A program made the translations under genes and the position numbers. From PALSA-894 sp963757565 (GTDB lineage: Bacteria; Pseudomonadota; Alphaproteobacteria; Rhizobiales; Xanthobacteraceae), in the NCBI GenBank assembly GCA_963757565.1, contig CAVWSB010000010.1, positions 372,001-436,000 on the forward strand: a stretch of 64,000 nucleotides of DNA, in the 5' to 3' direction. The notes under the pieces are model-generated. The model ran no database searches. It was given only the letters and a program-made list of their open reading frames with translations, and had not been told where the DNA came from. Within the stretch, counting starts at the first letter, position 1. Each line of letters starts with the position of its first letter. This document shows positions 1 to 7,379 of this stretch, one piece after another.

Positions 1-832
1 TCCGGGCAGCATCGCGGCCGGCCTGCGCGTTGCCGAAATCTGCATGGGCGGGCTCGGCAGTGTCGCGCTTGAACCGTCGGCGACGACGCCGAACTGGCCC
101 TGGACGCTGGTGAGCCGCTCGTCCAATCCGGTGATAGCTTGCCTCGCGAGCCAATATGCCGGCTGGCGGCTTTCGCATGAGGACGGTGCGGACAAATTCT
201 TCGCGCTCGGCTCGGGTCCTGGCCGCGCGCTCGGCCGGCGCGAGCCGCTGTTCGACGAGCTCGGCTATGCCGACAAGGCGGCGCGCGCGACGCTGGTGCT
301 GGAGAGCGCGGGGCCGCCGCCCTCGCCGGTCGTCGAGAAGGTCGCACGCGATTGCGGCGTCGCGCCCGGCGACCTCGCTTTCATCTATGCGCCGACGCAG
401 AGCCTGACCGGCAGCGTGCAGATCGTCGCGCGCGCGCTCGAAGTCGCGCTGCACAAGGCTTATGAGCTCGGCTTTCCGCTCGAACACATCGCCGAGGGCA
501 TCGGCGCCGCGCCGCTCTGCCCACCGCATCCCGATCTCGTGACCGCGATGGGCCGCACCAACGATGCGATCATCTACGCGGGACAGGTTCAACTCTTCGT
601 GACCGGCCCCGCCGACGCGGCGCGTGCGCTTGCGGAAAGACTGCCGAGCGAAGCCTCGCGCGACTACGGACGTCCGTTCGCGGAGATTTTCCGCGGTGTG
701 AAAGGCGACTTTTACGCGATCGACCCAATGCTGTTCAGTCCGGCCGCCGTGATCGTGACGGCGCTCGATACCGGCGAGACGTTCCGCGCAGGGCGCGCGA
801 ATTTGAGCCTGCTCGATGCCTCGTTCGCTTGA
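1..832 (+). CDS. mch: Methenyl-H4MPT cyclohydrolase, 3' part
   Basis: Mch interconverts 5,10-methenyl- and 5-formyl-tetrahydromethanopterin in the cytoplasmic formaldehyde oxidation route. The reading frame is open from base 2 and the true start lies before the window, so about 277 C-terminal residues are present out of roughly 320 expected. The first residues read GLRVAEICMGGLG, a conserved Mch stretch, followed by LVLES and the YAPTQSLTG stretch. The stop overlaps the start of the next gene by 17 bases. Order with the following ATP-grasp, CitG-like and fae genes is that of methylotroph H4MPT islands. No frameshift is visible here, unlike the next genes. Confidence 0.93.
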   Translation, partial: PGSIAAGLRVAEICMGGLGSVALEPSATTPNWPWTLVSRSSNPVIACLASQYAGWRLSHEDGADKFFALGSGPGRALGRREPLFDELGYADKAARATLVLESAGPPPSPVVEKVARDCGVAPGDLAFIYAPTQSLTGSVQIVARALEVALHKAYELGFPLEHIAEGIGAAPLCPPHPDLVTAMGRTNDAIIYAGQVQLFVTGPADAARALAERLPSEASRDYGRPFAEIFRGVKGDFYAIDPMLFSPAAVIVTALDTGETFRAGRANLSLLDASFA

Positions 833-1764
833 GCGCCCCGCGACCAGGTCTGCACGGTCACGTTTGCGCATCGGGCTTGTGGTCGATCGCTGGGACTGGC
901 ACGCGCGCGAGCTCGCTCGGGCGCTCAAGCCACTCGGCGCCGATGCCTTTCCGATCAAGCTCGAAGCATGCGGCTTCGACACGCAGAACGCGTCCGGGCT
1001 CGCGATCCCCGACTGCGATGGGCTGCCCGACGCCGTAATGGTGCGATCGATGTCGGGCGGCACGTTCGAGGCCGTGACGATGCGCCTCGGTGTACTGCAT
1101 GCGTTGCGCGAATGCGGCGTGCAGGTATGGAACGATGCGCGCGCGATCGAGCGCTGTGTCGACAAGTCAATGACAAGCTTCCTGCTGGCGCGCGCCGGCA
1201 TTCCGACGCCGCCGACCTGGGCCACCGAGTCGCACGAGATGGCGCGCGCTATTGCGCGGCGCGAAGCCGTGCATGGGCCGCTGGTGCTCAAGCCGTTGTT
1301 TGGCTCGCAGGGACGGGGGCTGCGGCTGATCCATGACGAGAGCGAACTGCCCGAGCCAAGCGACGTGGCGGGCGCTTATTATCTGCAACGCTTCATGGGC
1401 GTTGAACGCGAAGGGTTTCGCGACTTTCGCCTGCTGGTCTCGCAGGGCCGCGTCGTCGCGGCAATGATGCGCCATGCGCCGACCTGGATCACCAATGTAA
1501 AACGCGGCGGCAAGCCGCTTGCGGCCGTGGTGGACGAGCATGTGAAAGAGCTCGCGGTGCGGGCCACCGCCGTGGTCGGCGCGGCCTTCGCCGGCGTCGA
1601 TATCCTGTTACGGCGCGGACGGCCAGCCGACCGTGCTCGAGGTCAACAGCATGCCGGCATGGTCCGGCGTGCAGAAGGTGACGTCTGTGCAAATCGCGGC
1701 CACCCTCGCCGCAGATCTTGTGAATGTGCTGCGTCGGCGTGCTGGACGCGCGACGCCGGCATGA
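816..1764 (+). CDS. RimK-like ATP-grasp ligase of the H4MPT island, frameshifted
   Basis: This is an ATP-grasp protein of the RimK/MptN type, about 315 residues after repair. In methylotroph H4MPT gene islands such a protein follows mch and is thought to act in cofactor biosynthesis, perhaps adding glutamate to a pterin; that role is inferred from family and position. Visible motifs are KPLFGSQGRG (ATP-binding loop, about residue 160), DFRLLV, and, after the frameshift, LEVNSMPAWSGVQ, the metal-binding EVN end of the ATP-grasp fold. An extra T at 1608-1609 breaks the frame: removing it turns ILLRRG into ILYGADGQPT and restores the family sequence to the TGA at 1762-1764. It overlaps mch at the start and the CitG-like ATG at its end. 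Confidence 0.8.
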
Positions 1765-2613
1765 TCGCGCGAGCGCATCGCCGCTGCGTTCGTCGCCGCC
1801 TGCCGCGACGAACTGGCGGCGCCCAAGCCCGGCAATGTGCACGTCTTCGCAAACGGCCACCACATGACCGCGGACGATTTCATCCGCAGCGCCGATGCGG
1901 CGGCGGGCCCGCTGACCGCACCGGCTGCACGCGTCGGCCAGCGCATACTGGACGCCGTCGAAGCGACGCAGAACGTGGTTGGTGCGAACACCAATCTCGG
2001 GATCGTCCTTCTCTGCGCGCCGCTTGCAGCGGCGGCGGACCAAGGCGTTCTGGACCTGCGCGCTGCGCTCGCGAGCGTGCTGAACGGACTCGACATCGAT
2101 GACGCAGATCTCGCCTTTCGGGCCATTCTGCTCGCGTCGCCCGCCGGTCTCGGAAATGCCGAAGACCACGACGTCCGCCACGCCCGCGACGGTGTCGTTG
2201 ATGGAAGTCATGGCCGACAGCGGCCGACCGCGACCGCATCGCGTATCAATTTTCCCACCAGTTCTGCGGACATTTTTGATCGCGGGCTGGCTGAATGCGA
2301 CGCAGCATTGCGCCGCTGGGCCGATCCGAGATGGGCGACGCTCAGCGTCTATCTCGGCTTTCTGGCCGCATTTCCCGACACCCACATCGTGCGCAAATAC
2401 GGCGCCGCCGTTGCGGAGGACGTGCGTGGCGCTGCGATTGCGCAACGCGACCGCCTGCAAGCGACTGCCGATCCCAAAACGATCCTTGACGATCTGCTGG
2501 CATGGGATCGCGCGCTGAAACAGCGCGGCATCAATCCCGGCACGAGCGCGGACCTCACGGTCGCGACTCTGTTCGCGCATCGCCTCACGGGCATCTTGCC
2601 GTCGAGCGCGTAA
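1761..2613 (+). CDS. Triphosphoribosyl-dephospho-CoA synthase-like (CitG family) protein, frameshifted
   Basis: A CitG-family protein of about 283 residues, the kind found between the ATP-grasp gene and fae in bacterial H4MPT islands; its exact reaction there is not settled. Family motifs seen are the N-terminal KPGNVH, then GANTNLGIVLL (about residue 80) and LLASPAGLG. The best start is ATG 1761, overlapping the previous stop, but one extra base just after it (about 1768) throws the frame. Three further single-base insertions lie near 2183, 2222 and 2255; with them removed the text reads ATVSLMEVMADS, then RDRIAYQFS, then TSSADIFDRG, all family-like. The last 120 residues are intact. I treat the shifts as probable sequence errors. 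Confidence 0.72.
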
Positions 2614-2664
2614 CAGTGGTTGACTTCATCGCGCGGAAAAACTCCGCCGCTATCTGGCTAACCG

Positions 2665-2682
2665 GTCCGGCTTACTCCGGAC
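2665..2682. promoter_or_regulatory. Small inverted repeat upstream of fae
   Basis: GTCCGG-CTTACT-CCGGAC lies in the 154-base gap between the CitG-like gene and fae, about 85 bases before the fae start. It could be an operator or a weak hairpin in the fae leader. No T-run follows, so a terminator is unlikely. In GC-rich DNA a 6-bp stem may also be chance. Confidence 0.22.
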
Positions 2683-2767
2683 GCTGTCAACAAGGATAGC
2701 CGTTGTGCCGAGCGCCGAATGGCGTTGGGTGCGCGAGCAAACAAGTCAGATTTTCCTTGGGAGGAAG

Positions 2768-3282
2768 ATGGCGATGGCGAAAATCACAGGACTCTGCGTC
2801 GGCGAATCGCTCGTCGGCGAAGGCAACGAAGTGGCCCATATCGATCTGATCATGGGGCCGCGCGGCAGCGCCGCCGAGACGGCATTCGCGAACTGTCTCG
2901 ATGAACAACAAGGACGGCTTCACGTCGCTGCTGGCGGTGGTCGCTCCGAACCTGCTCACGAAACCCGCGACCGTGATGTTCAACAAGGTCACGATCAAGG
3001 GCGCCAAGCAGGCGGTGCAGATGTTCGGCCCGGCGCAGCATGCGGTCGCGATGGCGGTCGCCGACAGCGTCGCCGACGGCACGATTCCGGCGGACGAGGC
3101 CGACAACCTGTTCATCTGCGTCGGCGTGTTCATCCACTGGGAAGCGGCCGACGACAAGAAGATCCAGGAATACAATTACCAGGCCGTGAAGGAATCGATC
3201 GCAGCGCGCCGTCGCGGGTTCGCCGAAGGCGTCGGAAGTCGTCGCCCAGCGCAACAACGTCAAGCATCCGTTCGCCGCCTAG
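2768..3282 (+). CDS. fae: Formaldehyde-activating enzyme, frameshifted
   Basis: Fae condenses formaldehyde with tetrahydromethanopterin to methylene-H4MPT, the entry step of the pathway in which Mch acts. The repaired protein has about 170 residues, the usual Fae length. The start ATG follows GGGAGG with a good spacing. Recognisable text includes GESLVGEGNEVAHIDL, FTSLLAVVAPN, TKPATVMFNKVTIKG and the end of the protein NNVKHPFAA. Two single-base insertions break it: an extra C near 2897 (repair gives ANCLMNNKDG) and an extra G near 3201 (repair gives ESIARAVAGSPKASEVVAQRN). Both halves are otherwise perfect, so the gene is very likely functional in the organism. Confidence 0.92.
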
Positions 3283-3370
3283 AGCGGAAACCACCGCGAG
3301 GAGACAAAACCTCCGGCGGAATCCGAAGGGCTCCTGCGCCGGTTGGGTCGGATGCTCGGGTTGTCATGAC

Positions 3371-3394
3371 AGAGGGGAGCGCAAGCTCCCCTCT
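3371..3394. terminator. Hairpin terminator between fae and the convergent HisA-like gene
   Basis: A perfect 10-bp stem AGAGGGGAGC / GCTCCCCTCT closes on a GCAA (GNRA) tetraloop. It sits 88 bases after the fae stop and 12 bases beyond the stop of the opposing gene, so it can serve both strands. There is no long U-tract, only GTTTG after it. Confidence 0.7.
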
Positions 3395-3405
3395 GGCTGC
3401 GTTTG

Positions 3406-4102
3406 TCACAAATCGCGGATCGCGGCTGCTGCGAGCCGGCCGTCGTGCAACGCGGAGGCAACAAGTGCGCCCGCGATGCCGGCTTGCCTCAGCGCGATCA
3501 GATCGTCGGCAATCGCGCACGCCTCCCGCCGCGTAGAGATGGCGATCTCCGGCCAGCATCCCGAATTGCGGTCAATCGCGTCAAGGTCCGGCCCGGCGCC
3601 GCTGCCGACGCGCGCGAGAGTCATCGACGATGATGCGCTGCGGCCAGATGTCGGGCGCCGCGAGCAGCGACGGCGGACCGAGGAACGCATTATCGCGGAA
3701 GTCGAGCGAGAGAATAATGCGGCCATCGTGCTTTAGATTTTCAACGAGAGAGCCATCGTGTTGCGCTTCGCTGCCGAGAACCAGATAAGCCTGCGTCGAC
3801 GCAAGAAATCGTTGCGCCGCAGCGGCATCCGCCAACCCGTTGTCGACCCAGAGCGCAAGCTGCGGAAATATTGCGCTCAAACGCGCCAGAACGCCGTCAT
3901 TGTTGCCCGTGCGCTCGATGGCATCGAGATCGGCCACGTACAGCGTGGGGAACGGAAATACCGACAGCAGCCCGCGCGTGACATCGACCGGGTCGCTGGT
4001 GCGCGACAGCGGCGTCTCGATCGGCCGGTACAGGTCGCGCTGCCCCATGCGGGCGCGCACCACCTGCCCGTCTTTCAGATCGATCACCGGAATGATCTCC
4101 AT
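3406..4102 (-). CDS. HisA/HisF-like TIM-barrel protein of the C1 island, frameshifted
   Basis: About 232 residues after repair. It begins MEIIPVIDLKDGQVVRA, the HisA-type first strand, and keeps LYVADLDAIE, LWVDNGL and LGSEA. HisA-related proteins are regular members of methylotroph and methanogen H4MPT/methanofuran clusters, so a cofactor role rather than histidine synthesis is likely; this is inference. One extra base near 3617 breaks the frame; removal reads IIVDDLARVGSGAG and continues through GCWPEIAISTRREACAIADDL to the stop at 3406. The ATG at 4102 is chosen because homology starts there. It is divergent from the MfnF-like gene with 52 bases between. Confidence 0.75.
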
Positions 4103-4154
4103 GCGGCTCCTGATACGCGATATGCTTGAAATAATCATCGGATCGACCCGCGAC

Positions 4155-5185
4155 ATGAACGTGATCGGCTGGGATATCGGCGGCGTGCATCTCAAGGCGG
4201 CGCGCGCCGAGGATGGCCGCATCGTCGGATGCGGTCCAGATCGCCGCGCCGCTTGCGCGGCGGGCTCGAGCCGCTGGTCAAGGCGTTCGAGCAGGCGAAG
4301 GCGCGCATGGGCGCGCCGACTGCCACGCCATCACCATGACGGCCGAGCTTGCCGACACGTTTTCGTCGCGCGCCGAGGGTGTGGAGCGCATCGCCACGCT
4401 GGCGGCGCGCGCGCTGTGCGGTGCGCCCGCCCTCCTCTACGCCGGCCGTGCCGGCTTCATCGCGCTCGATCGCGCGAGCCGCCATGTCGAGGACATCGCA
4501 TCGGCCAACTGGCACGCGAGCGCAGCGCTGGTCGCGCGCCACCGCGCGAGCGCGCTGTTCATCGACATGGGCTCGACCACGACCGACATCGTGCCGGTCG
4601 CGGGCGGCGACGTCGCCGCGCGCGGCTATACCGACGCCGAGCGACTTGCCGCAGGCGAACTCGTTTACACCGGGCTGGTGCGCGGCTTCATCATGGCGAC
4701 GGCGCCCGCGCGCGCCGTTCGACGGCGCGCTGGACGCCGCTGATCAACGAGAATTTCGCCAATATGGCGGACGTGCATCGCATTCTCGGCAGCTCTGCCC
4801 GACGGCGCCGACCAGATGGCGACCGCGGACGGCCGCGAGAAAACCATCGCGGCCTCGCGCGCGCGCCTTGCCCGCATGGTCGGCCGCGACGCCGCCGATG
4901 CGGACGATGCCGCATGGGACGCGCTCGCCCGTTGGTTCGCCGAGGCGCAGATGCGCGCGATCATCGACGGCGCGATGCTGGTCGTATCGGCCGGACGCGT
5001 GGCGCCGGATGCGCCGGTCGTGGGCGCGGGGATCGGCGCCGGAATCGTGCGCGAGATCGCGCGGCGCCTAGGGCGCGAATATATCCCGTTCGAGGGCCTG
5101 CTCGATGTTGCGCCTGAGGCGCGCGACGCCGCGTCGCAGTGCGCGCCGGCCGCCGCGCTGGCGCTGCTCGCTGCCGCGGCGATGA
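4155..5185 (+). CDS. MfnF-like H4MPT-linked C1 pathway protein (ASKHA fold), multiply frameshifted
   Basis: This matches the family annotated as H4MPT-linked C1 transfer pathway protein, whose archaeal member MfnF joins the furan and tyramine parts of methanofuran. Visible motifs are WDIGGVHLKAA at the N terminus (phosphate-binding strand), MTAELADTF, FIDMGSTTTDIVPV (second phosphate loop), GYTDAERLAAGELVYTG and the C-terminal VVGAGIGAG. At least five single-base shifts lie between about 4227 and 4795. The expected TGA at 5183-5185 is out of frame because of one more extra base near 5178, so the sequence runs on without a stop into the histidine kinase. The apparent fusion is therefore probably false. 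Confidence 0.75.
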
Positions 5186-5238
5186 ACCGACTCGAACTCC
5201 CTGCCCGCGGTGAAGTAGTATCCGGTGGGGACTGTGTC

Positions 5239-6639
5239 ATGAGTGTCACCAACATCGCAGAGCCAGCGCAATTTGTCCGCGCGATGCCGCGCGACATGAC
5301 GCTGGGCGCATCGACGGCATGGCACCGGCTCTCGCTGCGCGCAAAACTCCTTCTCGTCTTTATCCTGGTCGACCTGATCGCCGCGCTGGTCATCGGCGGC
5401 GTGACGATCCTGAAGGCGCGCACCTCGACCCGGGTCGAGATCGCGGCCTCGATGACGCTCGCCGAAACACTGGTCTCGGAAGCGATCGGCGCGGCGCAGC
5501 AGCAATCGGTCAATTCGCTCGCCGCGCATCTTCCGGCGCAGCGGCTGATGCGCCACGTGCGGCTCTCGGTGCGCAATGCCGCGCACCTGCCGGTCGCGAT
5601 CGGCCCGCAGGCCGCGGCCGACGGCGCGCGCTCCCCGGCCCCTGCATGGTTCGAAGCGCTGATTGCACCGCCGGTCGAACGGCGCGAGTTGCCGATCGTC
5701 AGCAACGACCAGACGATCGGGTCGGTCCTCATCACGGGCGTAGCGCAGGATGAAATCGCCGAGGCCTGGGAGAATTTCGCGGCGCTTATCTCCGTCGGCA
5801 CCGGACTGAACATCGCGGTGATCGCACTCCTGTATCTATTGTTCGGCCGCGTGCTCGGCCCGCTCAACGGTCTCGCGAAGGGCCTCGGTGATCTCGAAGC
5901 GCGCAACTACGGTGTCCGGCTCGCCCAGCCGGGTTCGCGCGAACTCGGCGCGATTGCGGATCGCTTCAACTCGCTGGCGCAAGCGCTCGCCTCGCTGCGC
6001 GCCGAGAACGTCGACCTCAATCGCCGGCTGATCACAGCGCAGGACGACGAGCGCCGCCACACCGCCCTCGAACTGCACGACGAAGTCGGCCCCAGCCTTT
6101 TCGGTCTGAAGGCGAACGCAACCTCGATCGTCCGACACGCGGCATCAGGTGACATTGCCGAACGCGCGCAAGACATGCTGGCGATCATCGACCATTTGCA
6201 GGCGACCAATCGCAATCTGCTGAATCGCCTGCGGCCGATGGCGCTCGGCGACGTGCCGCTTGGCGACCTGTTGTCCGAGATGGTGCGCGACCGCGCCCGG
6301 CAAAACGGCGACTTACAAGTCAGTTTCACGCCTGGCGCGGTGCACCCAAGCTATGGCGAGGCGGTCGATCTCACGATCTATCGCTGCGTCCAGGAAGGCC
6401 TGACCAATGCGATTCGCCATGCGCAAGCGTCGCGGATCGGCATCGCGCTCGACGAGACGGGCGGCGTGCTAAACCTGCAGATCGAGGACGATGGATGCGG
6501 CATTGGTTCCCCGATGGGACGCGGCCTCACCGGAATGCAAGAGCGCGTGCAGGCGCTTGGCGGCCGGTTCGCCATCGATAGCAGGCCACGCAATGGCACG
6601 TCGCTGCGCATCGCAATCCCGCTGCGAGGCGCGGGATGA
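5239..6639 (+). CDS. Membrane sensor histidine kinase (HisKA_3 type)
   Basis: Sensor kinase of 466 residues. A first membrane helix spans about residues 36-58, followed by a periplasmic loop of about 125 residues, a second helix near 183-205, a HAMP linker, and a coiled-coil leading to the NarX-type H-box LELHDEVGPSLFGL with His about 280. The HATPase domain shows the N-box EGLTNAIRHA and the G-boxes DDGCGIG and GRGLTGMQERV. The ATG at 5239 follows GGTGGGG; an ATG at 5182 overlapping the repaired mfnF stop is an alternative. It overlaps the response regulator by four bases. Position beside Fae/Mch genes suggests a C1-related signal, as for FlhSR or MoxYX kinases; this is inference. Confidence 0.9.
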   Translation: MSVTNIAEPAQFVRAMPRDMTLGASTAWHRLSLRAKLLLVFILVDLIAALVIGGVTILKARTSTRVEIAASMTLAETLVSEAIGAAQQQSVNSLAAHLPAQRLMRHVRLSVRNAAHLPVAIGPQAAADGARSPAPAWFEALIAPPVERRELPIVSNDQTIGSVLITGVAQDEIAEAWENFAALISVGTGLNIAVIALLYLLFGRVLGPLNGLAKGLGDLEARNYGVRLAQPGSRELGAIADRFNSLAQALASLRAENVDLNRRLITAQDDERRHTALELHDEVGPSLFGLKANATSIVRHAASGDIAERAQDMLAIIDHLQATNRNLLNRLRPMALGDVPLGDLLSEMVRDRARQNGDLQVSFTPGAVHPSYGEAVDLTIYRCVQEGLTNAIRHAQASRIGIALDETGGVLNLQIEDDGCGIGSPMGRGLTGMQERVQALGGRFAIDSRPRNGTSLRIAIPLRGAG

Positions 6640-7268
6640 CCTCGGCGCTGATCATCGACGATCATCCGATCGTGCTGCAGGGCTGCCGCCGCGTGCTGCT
6701 CGATGCGGGCGTGACCACCGTGAACGAAGCGCGCGACGTCGTGTCGGGTTACCGGCTTTATCGCCGCAACCGTCCCGATGTTGCGGTCGTCGATCTCTCG
6801 CTGCAGGGCAAGGGACTTGCCGGCCTGCCGCTGATCCAGCGTATCAAGGCGCACGATCCGCGCGCGCGCATTCTGGTGTTCAGCATGCACAGCGATCCGA
6901 TTATCGTATCGCGCGCCCTGAAGGCAGGCGCGACCGGCTATCTGCTCAAGGACACATCGTCACAGGAGTTGGTCGAGGCGTTCGAGAAGGTGCGCGGCGG
7001 CGCACATTATCTCTCCGGTGAACTCGCCATGCAGGTCGCACTGGTCGGGACCGGCGCGCATCGCGACCCGCTCGCCGATCTGACGCCGCGCGAATTGCAG
7101 ATGCTTGGGCTGCTCGCGCAAGGCAATCCCTATAGCCGCATCGCCGAAACGCTCGGCGTCAGCTACAAGACCGTGGTCAACACCTGTTCGCAGCTCAAGC
7201 AGAAGCTCAATGCCCGCAACCTGCCCGACCTGATCCGGATCGCGGTGCAGCTTGCGCCGGTGGCCTGA
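6636..7268 (+). CDS. NarL/FixJ-type response regulator
   Basis: Partner of the preceding kinase, translationally coupled (ATGA overlap), 210 residues. The receiver domain has the acidic pair DD at residues 8-9, the phospho-acceptor Asp53 in VAVVDLSLQ, and the conserved Lys in YLLKDT near residue 109. A LuxR-type HTH occupies about 145-205 (LTPRELQMLGLLAQG ... YKTVVNTCSQLKQKL). The usual TVK(N/T)H of this HTH reads TVVNTCSQ, a mild deviation. It probably regulates the TonB receptor downstream and perhaps the H4MPT genes. Confidence 0.92.
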   Translation: MTSALIIDDHPIVLQGCRRVLLDAGVTTVNEARDVVSGYRLYRRNRPDVAVVDLSLQGKGLAGLPLIQRIKAHDPRARILVFSMHSDPIIVSRALKAGATGYLLKDTSSQELVEAFEKVRGGAHYLSGELAMQVALVGTGAHRDPLADLTPRELQMLGLLAQGNPYSRIAETLGVSYKTVVNTCSQLKQKLNARNLPDLIRIAVQLAPVA

Positions 7269-7277
7269 AGGCCACAT

Positions 7278-7305
7278 TGCCAAAACTGCCCGGTCCGATT
7301 TGGCA
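7278..7305. promoter_or_regulatory. Inverted repeat TGCCAAA-N14-TTTGGCA, candidate operator
   Basis: Perfect 7-bp half-sites lie 21 bp apart centre to centre, two helical turns, about 75 bases before the TonB receptor start and 9 bases after the response regulator stop. The spacing fits a dimeric activator such as the adjacent NarL-type regulator. No T-tract follows, so it is less likely a terminator. Binding partner is inferred. Confidence 0.4.
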
Positions 7306-7379
7306 AAACATACCGGAGACAACGCGCCGCAATCATTGGACAATTCCGCCAAAGCAAGAACCATCGTCGGGGCGGGCGT

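Noticed and set aside
1489..2580. Long open frame on the minus strand opposite the ATP-grasp and CitG-like genes
   Set aside because: Arg/Ala-rich shadow frame produced by high GC; no family resemblance, and conserved text lies on the plus strand.
2705..2767. Alternative upstream fae start (GTG 2705)
   Set aside because: Fae homology and the GGGAGG ribosome site both point to ATG 2768.
4665..5906. 413-codon minus-strand frame opposite mfnF and the kinase
   Set aside because: Low-complexity Ser/Arg/Ala composition typical of antisense GC-rich frames; the kinase on the other strand is clearly real.
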